NCBI GenBank assembly: GCA_964549595.1
Contig: CAZJWK010000105.1
Span: 1 to 10,129, forward strand
Reading direction: 5' to 3'
From: CAZQQN01 sp964549595
GTDB lineage: Bacteria > Bacteroidota > Bacteroidia > CAILMK01 > CAYYUA01
DNA: 10,129 nucleotides
The notes beneath the pieces are model-generated. The model worked only from the letters and a program-made list of their open reading frames with translations, ran no database searches and was not told the origin of the DNA. The position numbers and the translations under genes are program-made. Positions 1 through 5,744 of this stretch are shown one piece after another (position 1 is the stretch's first letter; each line of letters opens with the position of its first letter).

Positions 1-355
1 TATTTCACATTAATTTACAATGGTTGGGAAAATGCTTTTTACCTTCATATTTGACCTTCAATAACTCGTTGGGTCTTCGTCAGTAGGCAGACCTGCCACC
101 GCTACAAAATTCTTCACTTACCTAAAGCCTAAATCCAATCCTGTTTAATCCCATATTTCCGGTTTACCTGAATGGCAAATTTTTGTGGGTTCCTATTGAT
201 CTTGTTTGTGGGGGTTTGTTTGTCGCTAAAACATTTTTTCTAAAAACTGAAAGCAAGGGATAACCGGAATTTTTCAGCTTCCATAATGTTACTATTTTTG
301 GAGGTGATAATAATTTTATTACAGGTTAATATTTTAGCCTTTAAAGTCTGACATT
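1..355. other. Intergenic region with no convincing gene
   Basis: No frame on either strand has a credible gene here. The first 54 bases read open in plus frame 1 (ending NAFYLHI then TGA) and could be the last codons of a gene starting outside the window, but nothing confirms this. A short hyphenated palindrome, GGCAG-AC-CTGCC, lies at 86-97. A TANNTTTG-type -7 box lies at 293-300, 55 bp before the first gene. The remainder is AT-rich and looks like degenerate spacer. Confidence 0.5.
293..300 (+). promoter_or_regulatory. Possible Bacteroidota -7 box upstream of the TA-like cassette
   Basis: TATTTTTG matches the Bacteroidota sigma-factor -7 consensus TANNTTTG. I see no TTG at the usual 17-23 base spacing upstream, so the -33 element is missing or weak. 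A start a few bases downstream would leave a leader of about 50 bases before the ATG at 356. One such match can arise by chance in AT-rich DNA. Confidence 0.3.
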
Positions 356-772
356 ATGGAGAACGTAATAAACGATAAAATTCAGGAAGCGAAGTTTGAA
401 ACGGAACGTAGGTCTCAGGAAATCGAGACTATGGATGATTATTTGGACAAGGCCAATGAGATCAAAAAGGCCTTATTAGACCTTATCAAGATTTACGACC
501 GCTTGAATAAAGCATTGACCAGGTCAATTAACAATGAGGAAATAAGCATTACACAGGAAAATGCCAATGAATTAGAGGATGCTTCAAAGGCATTGGCTAC
601 TGAAAGCTATCACATCCTTGACCGGATTGAGAAAAGCCGTTTTTCCAAAGCGGTGAATACAGAAATTGATGAATTCAAAGATCAAATAGAAGAGCTAAAG
701 GAAATTGCCGAGGATTTCAAAAGTTCCTTAAGGCTATCTAATGACCAAGACATCCAATCCTTACTAAGCTAA
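356..772 (+). CDS. Helical coiled-coil protein, candidate antitoxin partner of the downstream RelE-like protein
   Basis: A 138-aa soluble protein with no signal peptide or membrane segment. It is almost entirely charged and helical, with Glu, Lys and Asp spread throughout. Heptad-like leucine and isoleucine spacing is clear at residues 27-57 (DYLDKANEIKKALLDLIKIY) and 88-122 (IDEFKDQIEELKEIAEDF), with a break near 58-66. I recognise no DNA-binding fold (no ribbon-helix-helix, HTH or AbrB pattern) and no named family. The ATG at 356 follows a spacer with a -7 box. The stop at 770-772 is followed after six bases by the TTG start of the RelE-like gene in the same frame, so the two are almost certainly co-transcribed. 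Gene order (partner first, toxin-like second) is the usual one for type II toxin-antitoxin pairs; the antitoxin role is inferred from that order only. It could instead be a structural or chaperone-like protein. Confidence 0.75.
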   Translation: MENVINDKIQEAKFETERRSQEIETMDDYLDKANEIKKALLDLIKIYDRLNKALTRSINNEEISITQENANELEDASKALATESYHILDRIEKSRFSKAVNTEIDEFKDQIEELKEIAEDFKSSLRLSNDQDIQSLLS

Positions 773-778
773 TTTCCA

Positions 779-1210
779 TTGGACTTTTACTGTACATCGG
801 AATTTAGAAAGACCTTCCGGAATTTTCTCAAAAAGCCAAAGCAAAAGTTGTTTAGCATTAAGGAAGAAATTCCTAAAGTTATTACGCCTTATAACCTGGA
901 ACAATCTGAATGGGATTGGGCACATCGGATTGTTAAAAGCAAGCGGTTTTCCACTTTCAAAGTAAGAATACCCAATAACAAGAAAGGGTTAGGGAAAAGA
1001 GCCGGATTCAGGCTTCATTTTGCATATAGCAATGAAAGGGATTCTATTATTTTCTTTGGCCTTTTGGACAAGAAAACCCAAAAAGAACAATTTAGTGATG
1101 CGGAATACAAGGCATTGTTGGAGGTTTTGCAAAAGGAATACGATACTAATGAACTTTTTCCGGTTGAATTGTCACCAAGTAATTTAGAAATATTAGCCAA
1201 AGAAAACTGA
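779..1210 (+). CDS. RelE/ParE-superfamily toxin-like protein with a C-terminal extension
   Basis: A 143-aa basic protein whose layout fits the RelE/ParE/HigB toxin fold: strand 1 and helix at residues 2-20 (FYCTSEFRKTFRNFLKK), a central K-V-R-I strand at 61-64, a Gly/Lys-rich turn leading to R-A-G-F-R at 74-78, a hydrophobic strand at 90-96 ending in D-K-K, and a final helix with the typical S-D-A-E at 106-109. Characterised members cleave mRNA on the ribosome or block gyrase; which applies here cannot be told. The start is TTG at 779: an in-frame stop lies only two codons upstream at 770-772, and strand 1 begins at the next residue, so no ATG start is available. A rare start could keep toxin output low relative to its partner. 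Residues after about 120 extend past the usual RelE core, and that part overlaps a convergent gene. Family assignment is by pattern. Confidence 0.7.
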   Translation: MDFYCTSEFRKTFRNFLKKPKQKLFSIKEEIPKVITPYNLEQSEWDWAHRIVKSKRFSTFKVRIPNNKKGLGKRAGFRLHFAYSNERDSIIFFGLLDKKTQKEQFSDAEYKALLEVLQKEYDTNELFPVELSPSNLEILAKEN

Positions 1211-1853
1211 TTTTATACAACCACTCCTCATCCTTTTTAAGAGTCCAAATACTCCAACAAACAGCAAGGACAAAAAACCTCACGGGGTAAGCCAGTATTA
1301 AAAGGCTATAAAAGGGATAAACCAAAAAATTCCATTGTTCTTTTATACCTAATTGACTGTAATAACAGTTCCCTATTTGGGTATCGTGATAATCTTTTTC
1401 TTTCCTGACTTTAGCTACCAACTTTTTGTCCTGCTTATCTTGCTCAGTAAGGGTATTGGCTTTTATAAATTTGGTAAATTCTTTTCCATTGGTAATCCCT
1501 TTTTCCTCCAGAATTGCTTTAAAACGGTCTGACCACTTATTGTCCCATTTATGAACGATAGTATCTTTTTTCGCCAGGTCTTCAAATATTTGCCACAATT
1601 CCTGGTGAGTAGCAATCTTTTGAGACACCCCCTCTGGTGTAGTAGGAAACTTGTTTCTTTTACCTGAATTCAAAACATCATAAAACGTTTCAAAATCATT
1701 AGGAACATCAAGCCCTTTTTGCTTGGCATATTCATAAAATTCTTTTGCCTTTCCAAAGGTTTGAGAAGTAGATTCCTTTTTTTTAACATCTATTTCTAAA
1801 ATTTTAATCACTAATTCCCTTAACCAGTGAATTTTATTCAAGCTTTTTCTCAT
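1146..1853 (-). CDS. Hypothetical protein: soluble N-terminal domain with C-terminal membrane segments
   Basis: 235 aa. Residues 1-170 are hydrophilic, rich in Lys and aromatic residues, and seem mostly helical, without a motif I recognise. Hydrophobic segments follow at about 174-200 (FLVYPFYSLLILAYPVRFFV) and 214-229 (ISFLWLIFLNYLVTI), separated by the charged stretch KKDEEW. The ATG at 1853 lies inside the end of the upstream membrane-protein gene: the genes overlap by 20 bp, typical of translational coupling, so the two products probably act together at the cytoplasmic membrane. The last 21 codons overlap the end of the convergent toxin-like gene. Trp211 is TGG, one substitution from a stop codon, and the protein might once have ended near KKDEE; this is a guess. 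No enzymatic function can be assigned. Confidence 0.75.
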   Translation of the reverse strand: MRKSLNKIHWLRELVIKILEIDVKKKESTSQTFGKAKEFYEYAKQKGLDVPNDFETFYDVLNSGKRNKFPTTPEGVSQKIATHQELWQIFEDLAKKDTIVHKWDNKWSDRFKAILEEKGITNGKEFTKFIKANTLTEQDKQDKKLVAKVRKEKDYHDTQIGNCYYSQLGIKEQWNFLVYPFYSLLILAYPVRFFVLAVCWSIWTLKKDEEWLYKISFLWLIFLNYLVTIQPEKVH

Positions 1854-2736
1854 ATTGCATGTTGATCAATAAAATCAAAACCCCGAATAAAACCGCCACA
1901 ATAATAAGCACATTATTGAGCAGGCCTTCGGCACTAAAAGACAGGCGTATCAAAATCGTTGAGATGATAAACCCCGAATTCCGGATGAACGTATTGAATT
2001 GGGTGGTGTGAAAAAAGGAAAAGAGCAGGAGCAACACATCCGTGAGGATTAATACGACAAAGAACTGGTCGAAGAAAATGTTATTCACGTTGGCTATACT
2101 TTGGGGCAAATGAGCTCCCATGATAAAACGAACGGTTTCCGAAAACCAATTGTAAAAGCTGTAAGTGGCTAAACCCACAATGGTGGGGACGAGTAGGGTG
2201 GCCAGTAACCGCTTCCTCCGGACAAATTGTTGAATTTTAAAAGGGAGTTCTGAAAAGGATTTTGTGTGAGTATTGTCTTTTTGGTTGAGGTAATGAAAGA
2301 AGAAAATAAGCAAAAAGAGAATTAGCGCGGTAATCACATCATAGGTTAATTGCAGGTTATACTTATCATAAAACCAACTGGCTGATAATTCCAGGTTCGC
2401 CAGGTCTTTAAACAAACGCCGGATGACAACGAGGGTAATGATTTCATATTGCTTGCCCACATAATTGGTCGTGGAGGTGGGGATGTGGTAGACCAACAGG
2501 TACACCTCAAATAAAAGGATAAAGGAAAATGGGGTGTAAATGGCCGAAATCGGATGGCTTAAAAGGTCGGATTCAATATTGAAAGGCTTGATGTCATAAT
2601 GGGCCATTAATATCATGCCCAGGTGAATCAAAAAACTCAGGATGGCTACCCAGATAATGACGATCTCGATTTGATTCCGGGTTTTCTCTGAGAGTAGGGT
2701 TTGGTAAATGTTGTCTAAGGTAGTACTGTTAAGCAT
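1834..2736 (-). CDS. Conserved-looking seven-segment integral membrane protein of unknown function
   Basis: 300 aa with about seven hydrophobic segments: residues 23-45, 63-84, 132-150, 177-195, 223-243, 255-270 and 274-292. Between segments 2 and 3 is a longer polar loop (about 86-130) containing V-G-K-Q-Y-E-I followed by I-R-R-L-F-K; between 3 and 4 is a basic loop with R-R-K-R (173-176), probably cytoplasmic. The C-terminal part, with I-R-N-S-G-F and I-L-I-R-L-S-F-S-A-E, resembles hypothetical membrane proteins I associate with Bacteroidota, but I know no function for them. There are no transporter signature, kinase or peptidase motifs. It is the first gene of a coupled minus-strand pair with the gene ending at 1146. 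The ATG at 2736 places the first membrane segment after a 22-residue N-terminus. I found no perfect -7 box upstream on the minus strand. Confidence 0.8.
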   Translation of the reverse strand: MLNSTTLDNIYQTLLSEKTRNQIEIVIIWVAILSFLIHLGMILMAHYDIKPFNIESDLLSHPISAIYTPFSFILLFEVYLLVYHIPTSTTNYVGKQYEIITLVVIRRLFKDLANLELSASWFYDKYNLQLTYDVITALILFLLIFFFHYLNQKDNTHTKSFSELPFKIQQFVRRKRLLATLLVPTIVGLATYSFYNWFSETVRFIMGAHLPQSIANVNNIFFDQFFVVLILTDVLLLLFSFFHTTQFNTFIRNSGFIISTILIRLSFSAEGLLNNVLIIVAVLFGVLILLINMQYEKKLE

Positions 2737-3206
2737 GCCGGGCAGGAAGGTTTACTTTCGGATAAGCATTGTGACAGATTTAATCAATGGTTGCGTAACA
2801 AAATCACTTTTTAAATGTTTAACCTCGGCTGTAGGGTATTTGGAGCCCCGAATCGAATGGGCTGTGGATTTTAAATCCCTTAAGGCAGGGCTTTCGGATT
2901 GCAAAAACGGAATAGTCCGGCCAAAGGATCAACGATGGTTAGGTAACGTTCCAGGAAATTGGTTAAAAAAGTTATCCATAAACCAATAAGCTTACCGGGA
3001 TTTCCTAAAGGCTTAAAAAGATGATACATTCCGGATTCCATTGAATAAGTACTATGGTTAAGGTCTTATTTTCAGGGGTTTTTAAAAAGGTTTGTATTTT
3101 TGGTAGTCAATGGGGTTTGGATTCGCGGTTATCGAACAATCGGGGGTTGGGTAAAAATCAAAATGGGTGAGTTATAAATAATTGGGGGATAATTTGAAAA
3201 AATGAA
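2737..3206. other. 470-bp divergent intergenic spacer
   Basis: This spacer separates the minus-strand membrane pair from the plus-strand envelope genes. An open frame runs through 2708-2989 on the plus strand, but it begins antisense to the membrane-protein start and its product has no protein-like hydrophobic pattern or motif, so I do not call it. An imperfect hairpin lies at 2891-2926 (CTTTCGGA pairing with TCCG, three unpaired bases, AAAG). A -7-like box lies at 3095-3102, followed by a 14-codon open frame at 3110-3154. Divergent promoters are expected here; only the plus-strand candidate is visible. Confidence 0.5.
3095..3102 (+). promoter_or_regulatory. Possible -7 promoter box upstream of the 4-TM protein gene
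   Basis: TATTTTTG fits TANNTTTG. No TTG lies 17-23 bases upstream. It sits about 100 bp before the ATG at 3207, giving a long leader if it is used. Confidence 0.3.
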
Positions 3207-3644
3207 ATGACAAGGGTACTTAAATTTCTAACAGTGGGAATTTGGATTCTAATCTTCATTATTTGGCTTGGGGTCATGTTTTTTGGTATTCCGGCTGAGG
3301 TCTCAGATGAAGTGGCTCAAGGAGTTATTGAACCCACGAAATCGGATATAGAAAAGGTGATCCAAACAAGAAGGACATGGTCAGCTTTAATTCTGATCCC
3401 TGCATTGGCAGTTTTTGGATTAATAATTTATTCTATTAGAAAACGAAAGCACCGACTTTTTTATATCGGAATGACAATAACCATAATCCCCATTTTAACT
3501 TTAGGAGGATTGGGTTGGGTTAAAGAATCTGAAATGCCATACAAGGACCCTATTTTGGGTTTAGTTTGTCTTATATTGGCAATCGGACTAATAATAGGAT
3601 TGAAAGAAATTTTTAAAACAAGGAACTTAACACTTAGAAAATGA
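3207..3644 (+). CDS. Small four-segment membrane protein, unknown function
   Basis: 145 aa with hydrophobic segments at about residues 8-28, 57-76, 84-104 and 115-132. The first loop (29-56, PAEVSDEVAQGVIEPTKSD) is acidic and probably periplasmic. The short loop after segment 2 is strongly basic (I-R-K-R-K-H-R, 77-83), as is the C-terminus (K-T-R-N-L-T-L-R-K), so both ends and this loop are likely cytoplasmic by the positive-inside rule. An ATG five bases upstream is followed almost at once by TGA, so the start at 3207 is well defined. No family is recognised. It has its own spacer on each side and is probably monocistronic or loosely linked to the following lipoprotein gene (79-bp gap). Confidence 0.7.
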   Translation: MTRVLKFLTVGIWILIFIIWLGVMFFGIPAEVSDEVAQGVIEPTKSDIEKVIQTRRTWSALILIPALAVFGLIIYSIRKRKHRLFYIGMTITIIPILTLGGLGWVKESEMPYKDPILGLVCLILAIGLIIGLKEIFKTRNLTLRK

Positions 3645-3723
3645 CAACGTAAATCCAATCCGCTTGCAATATTTAGTCGTTTTCCTTTATTTTGGTCTGG
3701 CAAACTTTAAATGAACCTTATTT

Positions 3724-4026
3724 ATGCTTAAGAAAATATTGGTAATGCTCTGCTGTGGTAGCGTTTTTGTGACTATTCAAAGTTGTAGCTGGTTGTTCAA
3801 TGAAGCCGTGAATACCAATTATTGCAAAAAGTGTAAGGTGATTAACCAAAAAACCAATGAAGTTATATGGTCTGAGGAAGGTTGTGGTGGGAATATCGCT
3901 AATATAGAAGATAACGCTAAGCTGGAAGCCTACGAAGAAAATAGTGAAAGAAGGGATTGTGCGTTTGAAGTAAAATGTGAACGATGGAAAAAAGAGAAAG
4001 AAGAAGACGAAGACGATTATAATTAA
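3724..4026 (+). CDS. Small cysteine-rich lipoprotein
   Basis: 100 aa. The N-terminus MLKKILVMLCCGSVFVTIQS followed by Cys21 is a type II signal peptide: two lysines, a hydrophobic core, then I-Q-S-C as a lipobox. The mature part is about 80 residues with five further cysteines, C34-x-x-C37 (YCKKC), C54 in E-G-C-G-G-N, C79 and C85, a spacing suggesting disulfides or a small metal site. It ends in a strongly acidic tail (KEEDEDDYN). The expected location is the inner leaflet of the outer membrane or the cell surface. I do not recognise a named family. Internal cysteine pairs in a periplasmic protein imply oxidation by the Dsb system; this is inference. Confidence 0.75.
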   Translation: MLKKILVMLCCGSVFVTIQSCSWLFNEAVNTNYCKKCKVINQKTNEVIWSEEGCGGNIANIEDNAKLEAYEENSERRDCAFEVKCERWKKEKEEDEDDYN

Positions 4027-4032
4027 TTACCA

Positions 4033-4073
4033 TCAACTCACCTGATAAATAATTTTTCAACTCACCTGATAAA
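4033..4073. repeat. Tandem direct repeat, 17-bp unit at 24-bp period
   Basis: TCAACTCACCTGATAAA occurs at 4033-4049 and again, identical, at 4057-4073, so the copies start 24 bp apart. They sit directly after the Cys-rich lipoprotein gene and before two hairpins. They could be a protein-binding site, the edge of a lost mobile element or a local duplication. Confidence 0.85.
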
Positions 4074-4101
4074 GCGTTAATGAGTTAATAACTTTTGTCA
4101 G

Positions 4102-4117
4102 ACCCCATCATCGGGGT
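4102..4117. other. GC-rich hairpin
   Basis: ACCCC-ATCATC-GGGGT forms a perfect five-base-pair stem with a six-base loop; the flanking GTC and GAC can extend it across a two-base bulge. No T-run follows closely, so it is not a standard intrinsic terminator. It may act with the hairpin at 4128-4140. Confidence 0.5.
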
Positions 4118-4127
4118 GACTTTGGAC

Positions 4128-4140
4128 CAGGCTCAGCCTG
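4128..4140 (+). terminator. Possible terminator hairpin downstream of the Cys-rich lipoprotein gene
   Basis: CAGGC-TCA-GCCTG is a perfect five-base-pair stem. Eleven bases later comes TTTTTTCCTTTTTT. The gap to the T-tract is longer than in a classical intrinsic terminator, so the call is tentative. Confidence 0.3.
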
Positions 4141-4335
4141 AAAAGCATACCTTTTTTCCTTTTTTCATGGTTTAATGCCGTTATACCCCTTATTGCTAAA
4201 ATTCTTAAGGAGATTGCTAAACTGCCTTAAAAATGACTAACGGTTCAAACGGGGCATAATACTCAGTTTCACTGAATTAAATGGATTGGTTAGGGGTTCA
4301 ATTTCCTTAAAAAAAGGTTTATTTGTGGTAATAAA

Positions 4336-4369
4336 TTGATTTTAAGACACGTTTTTTTGATTAATTTTG
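4336..4369 (+). promoter_or_regulatory. Bacteroidota-type promoter for the split lipoprotein gene
   Basis: TTG at 4336-4338 and TAATTTTG at 4362-4369 (perfect TANNTTTG) are separated by 23 bases, at the long end of the accepted range. Transcription would begin near 4375, about 65 bases before the ATG at 4441. Confidence 0.5.
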
Positions 4370-4440
4370 GTTTAAGAAAGAATTTGAAAATGATAAGTAA
4401 TGCTTTTTTCCTTTAATCTGTATAAAATGAATAGCTTAAA

Positions 4441-4925
4441 ATGAGCAGTGTAAAATTTTTGCCCTTGGCAACCTTTTCTCTCATCTTGCTTTTTGGGGAT
4501 GTGAAAAAGATCCTTTGGTAAAACAATGTGATGATAACTATCAAAAATTAACCGTTACTGAACCCGACTTTTTGTATGGTGCTACAGAGTTTGATAACCT
4601 ACCGGATAAGCGCCAAAATGGATATGTAATTACGGATGACTCAACTTACAAAGGCATTTTTGATATGGATGATTCCGACTTACCTAATATCAATTTTTCC
4701 AAACAGACTTTAATTGGAAAACATGCTATTTTAACTTGTAGTGAAGATTATTATGTGAAAAAAGCTTGCATCAACAAAGATCAAAGTCATGTAATTTATA
4801 CCGTGAAAATAGATCCAAACCATGAAGGGCCAATATGTCGTGCAGCGGTTAATTCTATGAATTGGGCCATTGTTCCTGTAAATGGAGAAAAACACGAGTT
4901 TGAATTCAATTTTGACGATTTGTAG
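4441..4925 (+). CDS. Envelope lipoprotein interrupted by an apparent frameshift at a T5G4 tract
   Basis: Two reading frames make one sensible protein. From ATG 4441 the frame reads MSSVKFLPLATFSLILLF, a signal-peptide-like start, but then ends after nine more codons. The frame open to the stop at 4923-4925 has no ATG; at 4497-4511 it reads G-C-E-K-D, a lipidation Cys with the acidic/Lys residues common after the Cys in Bacteroidota lipoproteins. One extra T or G in the run at 4490-4498 would join them as L-F-(W or G)-G-C-E-K-D. The mature part, about 140 aa, contains conserved-looking blocks: Y-V-I-T-D-D-S-T-Y, L-P-N-I-N-F-S-K-Q-T-L-I-G, an internal Cys pair (L-T-C-S and K-A-C) and a C-terminal N-W-A-I-V-P strand. 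It resembles small Bacteroidota lipoproteins of unknown function. Without a shift, only a TTG (4515) start downstream of the Cys remains, giving an unexported product. Whether this is a sequencing slip, a pseudogene or phase variation is open. Confidence 0.65.
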
Positions 4926-5011
4926 CAAAGCGTCAATAAAAGCATTAAGGAAACTTTATTGGTTTAAAGCAATGCGGATTAAACCGGTTAAATTTTGTAC
5001 AATGAAGGTAT

Positions 5012-5023
5012 AAAGTATACTTT
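5012..5023. promoter_or_regulatory. Perfect 12-bp palindrome, possible operator
   Basis: AAAGTATACTTT is self-complementary. It is flanked by GTAT at 5008-5011 and, after one extra base, ATAC at 5025-5028, extending the dyad. It lies about 70 bp upstream of the ATG at 5095, a fitting place for a dimeric regulator, but no regulator gene is in the window. Confidence 0.35.
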
Positions 5024-5030
5024 GATACTC

Positions 5031-5050
5031 CAAACGAGATTTAGCGTTTG
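5031..5050. other. Hairpin between lipoprotein and 3-TM genes
   Basis: CAAACG and CGTTTG pair across an eight-base loop. The sequence downstream (AAAATCCCGTTTTGTTTTC) is only moderately T-rich, so it may be a weak terminator of the upstream gene or a leader structure of the gene at 5095. Confidence 0.35.
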
Positions 5051-5094
5051 AAAATCCCGTTTTGTTTTCGCCTAAGCCACCACGAACCCATTAA

Positions 5095-5673
5095 ATGAAC
5101 GCCAAAGGCTACATAAAACTTGGAGTAGTAACCGCATTCATTTCTTTCCTGCTCGGGACAATCATTTTCTTACTTTACTATTTTACTTCTCACTCGGATC
5201 TTCTTCTTGTTGGCTATGGATTTATTCCCTTGGCAGGCCTCGTTAATATAGGCATATTAGCCGCTATTTTAATCAAGGCTGAGAATGACGAAGAAAACCG
5301 AAATAAGCTTTTAAGCACTTGTGGGGTAATGCTTTTGAATATTCCGGTCTTGGTTTTTTACTGCTGGATCACTTTAATACTACTCGGGGTAATGAGAATC
5401 ACTTTCATAAACGATACAGGCACTGAAATAAGCGACATTAATATAAAAGGTTGTGGTGGCGGTCACATTAAACAATTAAAAGCGGGAGAAAGTGAAACGG
5501 AATGGGTAGAAATAACCGGTGATTGTTCCATCCATATTAACTACTTTGAAGAGGGTGAGAGAAAAGAAGAGCAGGTTGCTGGTTACGTGACCAGCAGCAT
5601 GGGACAGAAATTAACCCATAAAATCAACGGGCAGGACGGTAGCATTGTAACGAAAGAAGGAAATCAGGACTAA
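5095..5673 (+). CDS. Three-TM protein with a C-terminal extracytoplasmic Cys-containing domain
   Basis: 192 aa. Three hydrophobic segments lie at about residues 9-29, 37-61 and 72-99, with an acidic/polar loop (A-E-N-D-E-E-N-R-N-K, 62-71) between the second and third. A compact domain follows (101-175) with many short strands: I-T-F-I-N-D-T-G, I-N-I-K-G-C120-G-G-G, an E-W-V-E-I strand, G-D-C144-S-I-H-I-N-Y and G-Y-V-T. The two cysteines are placed to form a disulfide, which would suit an extracytoplasmic beta-sandwich; with three segments and the N-terminus inside, this domain would indeed be outside. The C-terminal domain resembles one I have seen in Bacteroidota membrane proteins, but I cannot name it. 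The role is unknown; sensing or binding is only a guess. It is probably transcribed on its own or by read-through from the upstream lipoprotein gene (169-bp gap). Confidence 0.75.
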   Translation: MNAKGYIKLGVVTAFISFLLGTIIFLLYYFTSHSDLLLVGYGFIPLAGLVNIGILAAILIKAENDEENRNKLLSTCGVMLLNIPVLVFYCWITLILLGVMRITFINDTGTEISDINIKGCGGGHIKQLKAGESETEWVEITGDCSIHINYFEEGERKEEQVAGYVTSSMGQKLTHKINGQDGSIVTKEGNQD

Positions 5674-5677
5674 GTGC

Positions 5678-5685
5678 TAATTTTG
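5678..5685 (+). promoter_or_regulatory. Possible -7 promoter box for the YD-repeat protein gene
   Basis: TAATTTTG, a perfect TANNTTTG, is located 60 bp upstream of the ATG at 5745 and just after the previous stop codon. No TTG occurs at 17-23 bp upstream. Confidence 0.35.
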
Positions 5686-5744
5686 TTGAAGCCATTTCAA
5701 TGGGGTTTGATTAGTAGATATTCCCTTTTTAGAATAGACAAACA

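Larger units (their letters stand above)
4027..4440. other. 414-bp structured intergenic spacer
   Basis: The spacer holds, in order, the tandem 17-bp repeat, two hairpins, pyrimidine-rich T-tracts at 4152-4165, a 21-codon open frame at 4175-4240 and a good promoter at 4336-4369 for the next lipoprotein gene. No larger gene is visible on either strand. Confidence 0.6.

Noticed and set aside
130..141. Shared short string TAAATCCAATCC at 130-141 and near 3651
   Set aside because: Twelve-base matches are expected by chance in a 10-kb window.
2708..2989. A 93-codon plus-strand open frame starting inside the antisense start of the seven-segment membrane protein
   Set aside because: It begins antisense to a well-supported gene, has no motif or hydrophobic pattern, and its spacing and composition match spacer DNA.
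3110..3154. A 14-codon open frame just after the -7 box at 3095
   Set aside because: Too short and without support, though its placement after a promoter box drew attention as a possible leader peptide.
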